Assembly (NCBI GenBank): GCA_001460835.1
Contig: CYKH01000729.1
Location: 1 to 37,622 of the forward strand
Length of the DNA: 37,622 nucleotides
From: Bodo saltans
Lineage: Eukaryota > Euglenozoa > Kinetoplastea > Eubodonida > Bodonidae
Direction of reading: 5' to 3'
Shown here piece by piece: positions 1-7,451 of this stretch. Both the position numbers and the translations under genes were made by a program. The stretch's first letter is position 1, and each line of letters starts with the position of its first letter. The notes beneath the pieces were generated by a model, which had not been told where the DNA came from, did no database searches, and saw only the letters and a list, made by a program, of their open reading frames with translations.

Positions 1-360
1 ACGCGGCGCGGCTCTGGGACGTGTGCGCCGTATCTGCGCGCCGACGAGTGCTGCCTGAACGGGATGACGGCGTTCCACGTTGGCGGCGGCGAGGAGGGCC
101 GGCCGCTGTCGCGCGCCGCGTTTGGTGGCAAGTGGGAGGAGACGGCGGTGTACCTGCGCGTCACGCCAAGCGCCGGTGGCCACGAGCACCCATGCATATC
201 GATTGTGGACGGGCACCTGTCGTCGTTCGAGTTCCACGGCGTGGCTGTGTTCCCGTGGCTTGTTGTGCGGAACCGGTGCACGCCGCAGGAGATGGCGTCG
301 TACGCGCTGACGAACGACACCGGCGAGGTGCACTTTGAGCTGCGCAAGGTGCAGGGCAAC
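1..360 (+). repeat. Near-identical block 1, copy in paralogue A
   Basis: This block matches 3003-3362 with one mismatch (345 C versus 3347 T, a synonymous change) over 360 bases, by direct reading. Its left end is cut by the window. Similarity ends abruptly after the codons for QGN. Confidence 0.95.
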
Positions 361-1575
361 GTGTTCATTCCCAACGGCAGTGTTGCGCTCCCACTAAGCG
401 TTTTCGCTGACTGTGGGCGAGCAGGTGTGCTCGAAGACGAGCCGCTGATTAGTACCAGTGATTCGTTGCTGTACAATGGGCGCCCGGTGAAGCTGCTCAT
501 CTCGCTTGCCGTGCATGAGCATTATGAGGTTGTGGCTCAGCAGCTGTCCAACATTGCTGTGTTTGCGCCGTCGAGTGTCGTCGTGCTGCACATAGCGCCG
601 ACTTGGAACGTGGACATGGCGACGATCCTGCAGTTGAATGGGACGGCACACCCTCACATTGAAATCAATCCGCGGAGACACATCCACAGCAAGCAGAAGC
701 TTGCGCAGGTGCAGCTTGCAGGTGCCCGCTACGTGGCTGAGGCGCTGCCGTGGGTGGCGTGGACACATGTGATTCTGTTTGCGTCGAACGAGCTGTTTGT
801 GCGCGCAGGCGTGGAGGAGCATCTTCAGCACTACGACATTTCCTTTCCAGGCCGACCGAGGCCGCGCCAGGGAATCTCTGTGCTCCACTCGTTTTTCGGT
901 GGCCGTCCAGAGATGCGGTTCTTCGACCCAGAATACCACAATCGAGGCTACCACTACTGGGGCCAAAATAAAGGTGATGGTGGTCTGCACGGAGAATTTG
1001 CTTTCAATCGAATGATGAAGCTGCTAGGCCTCCAGACCTACAGTTCTCACCAACTGTACACGGAGGGGACATTTTTAAACCGGTCCATCGCAGTGAGGTT
1101 GTCGACCGTACTGGACACGCTATTTGACGAGGGGGACGGTGACTGCCTCGATTCATGGATGTCAGTGTCCGAAGCGTTTATTTTGCAAGTGCTGCAGAAT
1201 GCGTGTGGTCAACGACGCAGCCCATCTGCCTCCGACACTGGGGATATTCATCTCGTTTCTCAGCTTATGCCGCGCAGCTGGAATGCGACGGAGGCGAGGC
1301 AGTTGATGCTTGAGCTGGAGGTGGCTCGTTGCGGCGACAAGACGGGGTCTGTGTCGTGGCTTGGCCATGTGTGGTTTACGAACAAGCGTGACGTGTTTGC
1401 CGCCCGGTGCAGTCCGTTCGAGGGTCCTTTCTCCTTCAAGCGTTTCGAAAGGGACACGAACAACCCGGTCCGTGTGGAGGTGGATATTATTCAGTCCAAT
1501 GCCACCCTTGCCATGCAGCGTCGTGAACGCTTGGACACTGGTCGTTGCAGTCGGTTGGAATGGCACCAACCGTAA
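1..1575 (+). CDS. Large secreted/surface protein, tandem paralogue A (5' end outside window)
   Basis: The frame is open from the first base, and its first codons match the interior of the next gene (from about 3003), so this is the C-terminal 524 residues of a longer protein. The stop is TAA at 1573-1575. The visible part has a GC-rich beta-rich segment (residues about 1-120), then a region with short motifs such as ASNELFVRAGVEEHL and HGEFAFNRMMKLLGL, several N-glycosylation sequons, and a Cys-containing C-terminus (CGDKTGSVSWL, RCSPFEGPFSFKRF). The ASNELFVR-type motif and the later TEGTF-NRS segment weakly recall bacterial and protist glycosyltransferase-like proteins that I know only by pattern, so that function is a low-confidence inference. 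It shares two near-identical DNA blocks with the following paralogue but is only about half identical in protein between them. Confidence 0.85.
   Translation, partial: TRRGSGTCAPYLRADECCLNGMTAFHVGGGEEGRPLSRAAFGGKWEETAVYLRVTPSAGGHEHPCISIVDGHLSSFEFHGVAVFPWLVVRNRCTPQEMASYALTNDTGEVHFELRKVQGNVFIPNGSVALPLSVFADCGRAGVLEDEPLISTSDSLLYNGRPVKLLISLAVHEHYEVVAQQLSNIAVFAPSSVVVLHIAPTWNVDMATILQLNGTAHPHIEINPRRHIHSKQKLAQVQLAGARYVAEALPWVAWTHVILFASNELFVRAGVEEHLQHYDISFPGRPRPRQGISVLHSFFGGRPEMRFFDPEYHNRGYHYWGQNKGDGGLHGEFAFNRMMKLLGLQTYSSHQLYTEGTFLNRSIAVRLSTVLDTLFDEGDGDCLDSWMSVSEAFILQVLQNACGQRRSPSASDTGDIHLVSQLMPRSWNATEARQLMLELEVARCGDKTGSVSWLGHVWFTNKRDVFAARCSPFEGPFSFKRFERDTNNPVRVEVDIIQSNATLAMQRRERLDTGRCSRLEWHQP
685..882 (+). 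repeat. Near-identical block 2, copy in paralogue A
   Basis: This block matches 3693-3890 at offset 3008 with four mismatches in 198 bases. It encodes HSKQKLAQ through the ASNELFVR motif to RPRQ. Both flanks diverge sharply. Confidence 0.93.
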
Positions 1576-1660
1576 CTTTGTTGATTTTCGTGAATCGGTC
1601 CAAGGCCGTGGCGCTCCCAATTTCATATTTCTTTACATTGTAATGGTTTTTATTGATGAT

Positions 1661-1688
1661 GTTTTTTGTTTGTTGCGAAAATCGTCAG
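1661..1688 (+). promoter_or_regulatory. Candidate spliced-leader acceptor for paralogue B
   Basis: A T-rich tract (1661-1675) is followed by the first good AG at 1687-1688, 37 bases before the ATG at 1725. It fits the kinetoplastid trans-splicing pattern but is unproven without transcript data. Confidence 0.4.
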
Positions 1689-1724
1689 AAGGGTCAAACT
1701 TCCAAGTGGATTGATTAGTAGTAC

Positions 1725-4583
1725 ATGACAAGGTATACTGTGGCTCGAGTCGCATTGTTCTTGCTTCTAGCGGTGATGCTCAATGCGCCATGGAACGAGG
1801 TTGCAACCGTTGAGAAGCAGCGTAACTCCACAATACCCACACAATACACAAAGTCAAATGCACCACATTCTTCACCGCCACTTGCCCACAGTAGTAGGGA
1901 GCTCCAATCGAAGCGCACTTCGTGCAAAGGGAGCTGGAGATTACCGCCCAATCAAACCCGATTCTGTAGGGCGTACGATGCCACGTCAGCCATTGCCGCA
2001 TCGAGACTCCGCCGAATTCGAATTCCAACGACCCATCGTAAACTACTCTGCGACGCCTCATCACCAGCAGCTATGATGAAAAATTGTTCGTTAGCTCAAT
2101 GCCATGGCGCACCGGACTGTCTTTTGAGAATCCCATCACCCCACTGTCCGCACGCTGCGGTACTCCTTCCATTTTCCTTGCCAGTGCACATCAAAAGCCA
2201 CAGACGCTTAGCACAGGCACTAACTCAAACGCTTGCACCATCTCTCACGCTAGAGGAGCGTGCCCTCGGTACTTTTGATGGGTATCCCGTCGCGCGAATA
2301 CAGCAATGCGCCGACCTGGCCATGCAGTCGTACTGCGAGCACTTCTTCCAACTTCTTCCTCCTCACGACAACGTCTGCAGCGACCCTGCCGCGTGCCATA
2401 ATCGTACTCAAATGCTTCGATGTGTTGCGTTCCGCTACCACCACTATTCTCGTGGTACCTCAAAACCTATGCCAAATCAACCGATATTTGGCTTCCTGCA
2501 CCGCTCGGAGTGGCGGCCGTCGCTGCTGCGCGACGACCTGCGCCTGGCGGTGCTGCACGGGCCGGACACGACGTTCCGCGCGAACCGCGACGGGCACCAG
2601 ACGCCGCGCGTGAAGATCGGAGTGCGCGGGGTGTTCGGGGAGGTGGTGCCGCTTGGCCTCCGGGTGCACATCGTGGTGACGCTGTTCGTGTCGGAGTGCA
2701 TGGGCGACGCTGGTGCGGGGAACCGGACCGTGCTTGTGCAGCAGGCGCGCGAGTGGGTGTCGCCGCGGCGTGGGACGGCGGCGTCGCTTGACCCGGCGAG
2801 CAGCGAGGTGGAGTTCAACGTTGGGGTCGTGAACTTCGGGCCGTGGATTGGTTGCAAGCTGACGCTGCGTGCGGTTGGGGAGCCGCAGGAGCTTGCGTCT
2901 GGCGCGGAGCTGCCGCCGCTGGTGAAGGAGGTGCACTCGATGCTGCAGTACGACTCCGAGGCTGTGCGGCTTGCGCACGAGCTTGTGCCTGGCGAGGCTG
3001 CGACGCGGCGCGGCTCTGGGACGTGTGCGCCGTATCTGCGCGCCGACGAGTGCTGCCTGAACGGGATGACGGCGTTCCACGTTGGCGGCGGCGAGGAGGG
3101 CCGGCCGCTGTCGCGCGCCGCGTTTGGTGGCAAGTGGGAGGAGACGGCGGTGTACCTGCGCGTCACGCCAAGCGCCGGTGGCCACGAGCACCCATGCATA
3201 TCGATTGTGGACGGGCACCTGTCGTCGTTCGAGTTCCACGGCGTGGCTGTGTTCCCGTGGCTTGTTGTGCGGAACCGGTGCACGCCGCAGGAGATGGCGT
3301 CGTACGCGCTGACGAACGACACCGGCGAGGTGCACTTTGAGCTGCGTAAGGTGCAGGGCAACATCTTTGTTAGTGATGCACGCGCTGTGCTGAAGTTGAC
3401 TGTTTTTAACGATTGCGGTACCTCAACTTTGCCGCTGCGATCGTCGTTGATGTTTCAAAACGCCAGTAGTAGACCAATGTACAAGGGGATTGTCACGAGG
3501 CCACTTGTGTCGATAAGTGCTCATCAGAGCCTTGATGCACTGCGGGAGCAGCTGCAGAATATTGCAGCGTTTGTTCCTTCAAGTGTTGTGATCATTCACT
3601 TGTCCCCGAGCTGGAACGTTGACATGAAGGCGATAGTGAGGCTGAATGGAACCGCTCATCCATTTATCATTTTGAATCCCAACAGATATCGCCACAGCAA
3701 GCAAAAGCTTGCGCAGGTGCAGCTTGCAGGTGCCCGCTACGTGGCTGAGGCGCTGCCGTGGGTGGCGTGGACGCACGTGATTCTGTTTGCGTCGAACGAG
3801 CTGTTTGTGCGCGCAGGCGTGGAGGAGCATCTTCAGCACTACGACATTTCCTTTCCAGGCCGACCGAGGCCGCGCCAGGCAATCTCTGTGATGCATTCGT
3901 TTAACATGAGCAGGCCAGATATTCGATTTGTGGACCCTGGAGACTTTGAGAGGATGTTTGATTTTTGGGGGCTGGCTCGCGGTGAAGGCGATATTCATGG
4001 CGAATTTGCTTTTAACCGCATGCTTCGAACCTTGGGTTTGACGCGTTACGCAACTCATCAGCTTGTGACAGAAGGTACCTTCTACAATCGCTCGATTGCA
4101 GTGCGGTTATCAAGAGTTCTTGACGCTTTTTTCGACGAAGATGACGGCGATTGCATTGATTCGTTCCTTTCTGTATCAGAAGCGTTTTTGTTGCAGATTT
4201 TGCAGAGCAGTTGCGGTGTGCAGAATCGGTCGTTGTCGGATGACATCCAATACAACGTCCTTCGCGACCCAACTTTGGTTCCACCTAAGTTTGTCGCCAA
4301 CGAGGCGGCTCTGTTAATGCAAGAGTTGAGGACAGCACATTGCGGCGACAAAACTGGAACTGTCTCTTGGCTTAACAGCGACTGGATCATGAGCGAGAAC
4401 GATGTGATCGCCTCTCGATGCAGCCCCTTTGAAGGACCTTTCTCGTTCAAGCGCTTTTCGCGGCTGGTGAGCACACCAGTTCGGGCGTTTGTAGAGGCCA
4501 TTGGCCGTAATCCAAGGCAGGTGTCCCTTCTGCGAGAGGATTCCGAGATGTGTGGACAAGTTCGATGGTCACTCCAGCGCTAG
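1725..4583 (+). CDS. Large secreted/surface protein, tandem paralogue B (full length, 952 aa)
   Basis: The ATG at 1725 is followed by a hydrophobic N-terminus (residues about 7-22) that looks like a signal peptide. A pyrimidine tract and an AG at 1687-1688 lie just upstream. Residues about 25-255 are Cys- and His-containing and unique within this window. Residues about 256-546 form a GC-rich, beta-rich segment whose end is almost identical in DNA to the start of paralogue A. Residues about 640-720 carry LNGTAHPF, HSKQKLAQVQLAGARYVAEA and ASNELFVRAGVEEHL. The C-terminal part includes HGEFAFNRML, TEGTFYNRS and CGDKTGTVSWL, all shared with paralogue A. No C-terminal membrane anchor is visible, so it could be secreted or a lumenal Golgi/ER protein held by its N-terminal segment. 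A glycosyltransferase-like role is possible but unproven. Base composition changes abruptly within the gene. Confidence 0.87.
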   Translation: MTRYTVARVALFLLLAVMLNAPWNEVATVEKQRNSTIPTQYTKSNAPHSSPPLAHSSRELQSKRTSCKGSWRLPPNQTRFCRAYDATSAIAASRLRRIRIPTTHRKLLCDASSPAAMMKNCSLAQCHGAPDCLLRIPSPHCPHAAVLLPFSLPVHIKSHRRLAQALTQTLAPSLTLEERALGTFDGYPVARIQQCADLAMQSYCEHFFQLLPPHDNVCSDPAACHNRTQMLRCVAFRYHHYSRGTSKPMPNQPIFGFLHRSEWRPSLLRDDLRLAVLHGPDTTFRANRDGHQTPRVKIGVRGVFGEVVPLGLRVHIVVTLFVSECMGDAGAGNRTVLVQQAREWVSPRRGTAASLDPASSEVEFNVGVVNFGPWIGCKLTLRAVGEPQELASGAELPPLVKEVHSMLQYDSEAVRLAHELVPGEAATRRGSGTCAPYLRADECCLNGMTAFHVGGGEEGRPLSRAAFGGKWEETAVYLRVTPSAGGHEHPCISIVDGHLSSFEFHGVAVFPWLVVRNRCTPQEMASYALTNDTGEVHFELRKVQGNIFVSDARAVLKLTVFNDCGTSTLPLRSSLMFQNASSRPMYKGIVTRPLVSISAHQSLDALREQLQNIAAFVPSSVVIIHLSPSWNVDMKAIVRLNGTAHPFIILNPNRYRHSKQKLAQVQLAGARYVAEALPWVAWTHVILFASNELFVRAGVEEHLQHYDISFPGRPRPRQAISVMHSFNMSRPDIRFVDPGDFERMFDFWGLARGEGDIHGEFAFNRMLRTLGLTRYATHQLVTEGTFYNRSIAVRLSRVLDAFFDEDDGDCIDSFLSVSEAFLLQILQSSCGVQNRSLSDDIQYNVLRDPTLVPPKFVANEAALLMQELRTAHCGDKTGTVSWLNSDWIMSENDVIASRCSPFEGPFSFKRFSRLVSTPVRAFVEAIGRNPRQVSLLREDSEMCGQVRWSLQR
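3003..3362 (+). repeat. Near-identical block 1, copy in paralogue B
   Basis: This is the partner of 1-360 at a constant offset of 3002 bases. It forms the end of a longer GC-rich stretch that begins near 2490. The sequence to its right drops to roughly 48% GC and diverges from paralogue A. Confidence 0.95.
3693..3890 (+). repeat. Near-identical block 2, copy in paralogue B
   Basis: This is the partner of 685-882. The differing offsets of the two blocks (3002 and 3008) show that a 6-base length difference accumulated in the diverged segment between them while the blocks stayed nearly identical. Confidence 0.93.
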
Positions 4584-4747
4584 AAATCCCCTCGTGTTTA
4601 ATTCCCTGATTTTGGTTTTAAAGAAGAGCATTTTTGAGCACTTCTCACTTCCTTCTCATTCTTTGGATATCGTTTGCATCATGCGCCTCATTTTTGGGAA
4701 ATTGATTGGCCGCGGGACTAACAAAAAAGACCTTCGTCGCTGTGTGT

Positions 4748-4797
4748 CTTGTTTTTCTTTTCAATTGTTGCTAGTTTTTTTCCTGCTAATTTATTAG
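4748..4797 (+). promoter_or_regulatory. Candidate spliced-leader acceptor deciding the 4833 start
   Basis: A long T-rich tract ends in TTATTAG with the AG at 4796-4797. The first ATG downstream is 4833, so the non-ATG codons in frame further upstream would be removed from the mature mRNA. An earlier AG at about 4772-4773 lies inside the tract. Confidence 0.5.
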
Positions 4798-4832
4798 GTT
4801 TCAAAAGAGTTGCTCGTAGAAAAAAAAAGAAA

Positions 4833-5462
4833 ATGGACTTTGTTGATGAGAACATGACAACTATTTGTGGTGGTGTTATCGCTGGAACTTTTGTCTTGTG
4901 GGTTTCTGGACTCTTCTCCCCAACTGCCCGTGACGATGCGTCGGCGACAAACACGGCTTCCGAGAACAGATCCTCGTTCTGCTCGAAGCGTTGTACGTTA
5001 GCCACATACGAGCACGCCAGCATCACGGAATCAGAGTTATCAAAGCTCCAATCGACTCCGGCTTTTCTTAAATGGCTGCGAGACAATGAAGCCTCGATTA
5101 CTGAGCGCGACGAAGCGACGTCCCGTGACCGCTTGTGGCAGTCATTGGCGGTCTTGACGCTAGTGGTGGTAGCAACACTGATGTTGCCATTCCACTCCTT
5201 CTCTCTGTATGAGAAGGAGCCGAAGTCCTTGAACCAAATATTGATTGAAACTCAACCACTCACAAGAAAAATTGCTGCGTTGGTTGGGTTAGGTGCTATC
5301 GCCTGCAGTCTGTTTGTTCCTCGACACAATGCTGGCAGCGGAAGGACGGTGGCGGTCATTGGGCTAGTTGTGTGCCTTGTGGCAGCTGACGCGGTGCAAG
5401 TGGCCGGTGCAGGTTTCGTAACTCTCCTTGCGGCCGTCGCAGCGCGCGTTTTCTTGCTTTGA
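4833..5462 (+). CDS. Polytopic membrane protein of unknown function (209 aa)
   Basis: I chose the ATG at 4833 because it is the first ATG after the acceptor AG at 4796-4797, with an A-rich context. The frame extends upstream only through a T-rich stretch without ATG. The 209-residue product has hydrophobic segments at about 11-29, 104-121, 147-163 and 172-208, suggesting four or five membrane spans. Between the first two is a hydrophilic loop (30-103) that starts Ser/Thr/Asn-rich with a CSKRC pair of cysteines and then becomes charged and helical. I do not recognise the family. The neighbours (surface paralogue before, GPC acyltransferase after) give no functional clue. Coding status is fairly secure from length, start context and the membrane pattern. 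Confidence 0.72.
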   Translation: MDFVDENMTTICGGVIAGTFVLWVSGLFSPTARDDASATNTASENRSSFCSKRCTLATYEHASITESELSKLQSTPAFLKWLRDNEASITERDEATSRDRLWQSLAVLTLVVVATLMLPFHSFSLYEKEPKSLNQILIETQPLTRKIAALVGLGAIACSLFVPRHNAGSGRTVAVIGLVVCLVAADAVQVAGAGFVTLLAAVAARVFLL

Positions 5463-5593
5463 GTTCACTGTTCATTTTCTGTTTTGCCGAAACGAATTTG
5501 AAGCTATTACGATTGATCACCTTACCGTCGTTTTTTGTACTGCGAAGATGTTTGTAGTTTTGCCACACGTCATTGCACAAAGGTGTCAGAACT

Positions 5594-5782
5594 ATGTTGT
5601 GTTGTGTGAATATTCTTGTTTTGTTGTACGTCGCTGAAGGATTAGACAGTATAATGCTAATTGGCCTCGCTGCACTTCTGACTCTGCTGTGCATCTTTTT
5701 GCCTTACGTGCTGATGGGCAGATTTGCCCCAGATCCACATGCTCAAAAGCGGCGTATGTTGTTTACAAGCACACGCGTATGA
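5594..5782 (+). CDS. Possible small membrane protein (62 aa)
   Basis: An ATG at 5594 opens a 62-codon frame ending in TGA at 5780-5782. The product is strongly hydrophobic at residues about 4-13 and 20-42 and ends in a basic tail with QKRR. A pyrimidine-rich stretch (about 5464-5540) precedes it, and a fresh pyrimidine tract and AG follow before the next gene, so it would sit in its own spacer-bounded slot. A competing short frame begins at the ATG at 5548, which is closer to a possible acceptor. I see no family resemblance. It could be chance hydrophobic sequence in an untranslated region. Confidence 0.4.
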   Translation: MLCCVNILVLLYVAEGLDSIMLIGLAALLTLLCIFLPYVLMGRFAPDPHAQKRRMLFTSTRV

Positions 5783-5851
5783 GAGCTCAAAGCTCCAACA
5801 ATGCCCTCACGTACACCGCAATTCGTTTGTATGTCTCCCTGTGAATGGTAC

Positions 5852-5887
5852 CTTTGTGCCTTGTTTTTTCCCCCTGTTTGCTTGAAG
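5852..5887 (+). promoter_or_regulatory. Candidate spliced-leader acceptor for the GPC acyltransferase gene
   Basis: A T/C tract including TTTTTTCCCCC is followed by an AG at 5886-5887, about 70 bases before the ATG at 5957. Confidence 0.45.
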
Positions 5888-5956
5888 GGAGGAAAGATCT
5901 ATTTCAAAATCACGTTCATCCGAGCCTTCTAAGAAAATAGAACCTGCTGAGGCAAG

Positions 5957-7264
5957 ATGGGAGATCACCGTTTTTCGAAAAGGCAATACGCTACCAGTTG
6001 CATGTTCACGTTACTGTTCACGATGCTAGTCTCCGCATCGTACTTCGACATCGCCACTTGCCCCTACAACTCACAAGGTGGTGCTGCTCTCAACCCAAAC
6101 AAATCTGCAGCAACGCCTTCCATTTTTGATGAGCACTTCTCCATCGTTCCGTGCCACACCATCGATGTCGTGATTTGGACATACGTTGCCCTCTTTGGGT
6201 TCTTTATGGTGTACAAGTGGTTTATGTATCGAGCGGACGGATACCACTATTTCATGTTGGATTATTGTTACTTTCACAACGCGTGTTTATGCGCGCTGAT
6301 CTTTCATTTGCTGGTGCGTGTGTCTTGGGTGCCGACTGGGCTCGCTTCTCTTGCCATTCCAGTTCCTGTGGACATCACTCCTGTTGCGACTGCTGTCGGA
6401 AGCTTGACCTCGGATCGACTCTCCATCGCAACGTTTCTATTTTTCGTGATTCTTGCCGGCACCTTCGGACCGATTCTTGGTGCGATCCTCATGTGGAAAA
6501 ATGCATTGCTGTACCACAGCTTTGACAAGATGATTTCGTGCTACTTGCATCTCGCTCCTGCCGCGGTGCAAGGATTGCTAGTGCACGCCGCTCTGTCGTC
6601 CGTTCGCCTGAGACCCAAGTCAAAACTCAGAGACCATTTGAAGTCAGACACTAATTTTACAAGTCTACTCATGATGCACACCCTCATGTTTATTGTGTGG
6701 CAAGTTGTGTACCATGCGGTGCATGAAATCCGCTTGTACCAACGACGACGTGCATTCCACGCAGCAATGATGCGCCGCGTCAAGGATGGTGTCAGTGCCA
6801 GCATGCCCCCCTTGGACCTCCTCTCTCCTAGCCCTGAAGTGAAGGAGCAGGTGAAATGGGGCACAGTGGAAGATCGTGAACTGTATCGATGCATGGTCCC
6901 AAGAACCACTGCCTACACATGGATGATGGAGTACCCTCCGATGGGGAAGAAGGGGCCGTTGTACAAACTAGTGGTACTGCTCGGTAAGAAGCGGCTTCCC
7001 TCGACCGTCATGTTTGCTGTGGCTCAATGGATCATTCATGCAGTGTTCTTTGTGCTTGGATTCATCCCGCTGTACCTATCCTTGATCCGTTACGATTCCG
7101 CTGGCCCTCTGCTGCTGTATACTTGTGGTTTTGTTCTCCTGTGCATCTACAATGCGGCGGCTGTGAATAAGAGCTGGATCAAGAAGCTCAAGGCGCAAGC
7201 TGATTCCGCTGAAAGCTTGAAGGCAGAATTAGAGGCGCTGAAGCGGGACATGAAGAAGCAATGA
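5957..7264 (+). CDS. GPC1: Glycerophosphocholine acyltransferase, GPC1/DUF2838 family
   Basis: The family transfers an acyl group from acyl-CoA to glycero-3-phosphocholine to give lysophosphatidylcholine, allowing phosphatidylcholine to be rebuilt after deacylation; it acts in endomembranes. The 435-residue product is polytopic, with segments near 15-30, 72-90, 105-122, 155-180, 230-250, 350-372 and 378-398. Family hallmarks are visible by pattern: YHYFMLDYCYFHN (about 96-108), equivalent to the conserved H-F-x-D-x-CYF-x-N, and W-x-N-A-L-x-Y-H-S-x-DKM-x-S followed by H-x-x-P (about 180-201). The C-terminus (about 405-435) is a short charged coiled coil, unusual as far as I recall. The length fits the family. 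The ATG at 5957 is the first after the acceptor AG, and the N-terminus is short and basic, as expected. Confidence 0.9.
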   Translation: MGDHRFSKRQYATSCMFTLLFTMLVSASYFDIATCPYNSQGGAALNPNKSAATPSIFDEHFSIVPCHTIDVVIWTYVALFGFFMVYKWFMYRADGYHYFMLDYCYFHNACLCALIFHLLVRVSWVPTGLASLAIPVPVDITPVATAVGSLTSDRLSIATFLFFVILAGTFGPILGAILMWKNALLYHSFDKMISCYLHLAPAAVQGLLVHAALSSVRLRPKSKLRDHLKSDTNFTSLLMMHTLMFIVWQVVYHAVHEIRLYQRRRAFHAAMMRRVKDGVSASMPPLDLLSPSPEVKEQVKWGTVEDRELYRCMVPRTTAYTWMMEYPPMGKKGPLYKLVVLLGKKRLPSTVMFAVAQWIIHAVFFVLGFIPLYLSLIRYDSAGPLLLYTCGFVLLCIYNAAAVNKSWIKKLKAQADSAESLKAELEALKRDMKKQ

Positions 7265-7265
7265 T

Positions 7266-7336
7266 GTTGTTTTTGATTTTTGCTCTTTTTTTCGTTCCGT
7301 ATTTTTTTTTCGTTACTACTTTCCTAACTCTGTGAG
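7266..7336 (+). promoter_or_regulatory. Candidate spliced-leader acceptor region before the GTPase-like gene
   Basis: Several T runs (up to nine T at 7302-7310) are followed by AG at 7335-7336 and again at 7368-7369, ahead of the ATG at 7452. Confidence 0.4.
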
Positions 7337-7451
7337 TAAATGATGCCACCTACTCACCTTTTGTCCAAGCATACATCGAAGTAAAAGCAATCAACAAAAA
7401 ACAAACCTTTCGCCCGCACAGTGCTGCTACTATTGACCCCCCTTCTCCAAT

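Noticed and set aside
2460-3364. Long - strand frames (about 290 codons) opposite paralogue B
   Set aside because: They are shadows caused by the extreme GC3 of the coding strand; their Arg/His/Pro-rich composition is not protein-like and the + strand gene is clear.
4749-4832. Upstream extension of the 209-residue membrane protein
   Set aside because: The extra codons are a T-rich tract plus a lysine run without ATG and lie on both sides of the likely acceptor AG.
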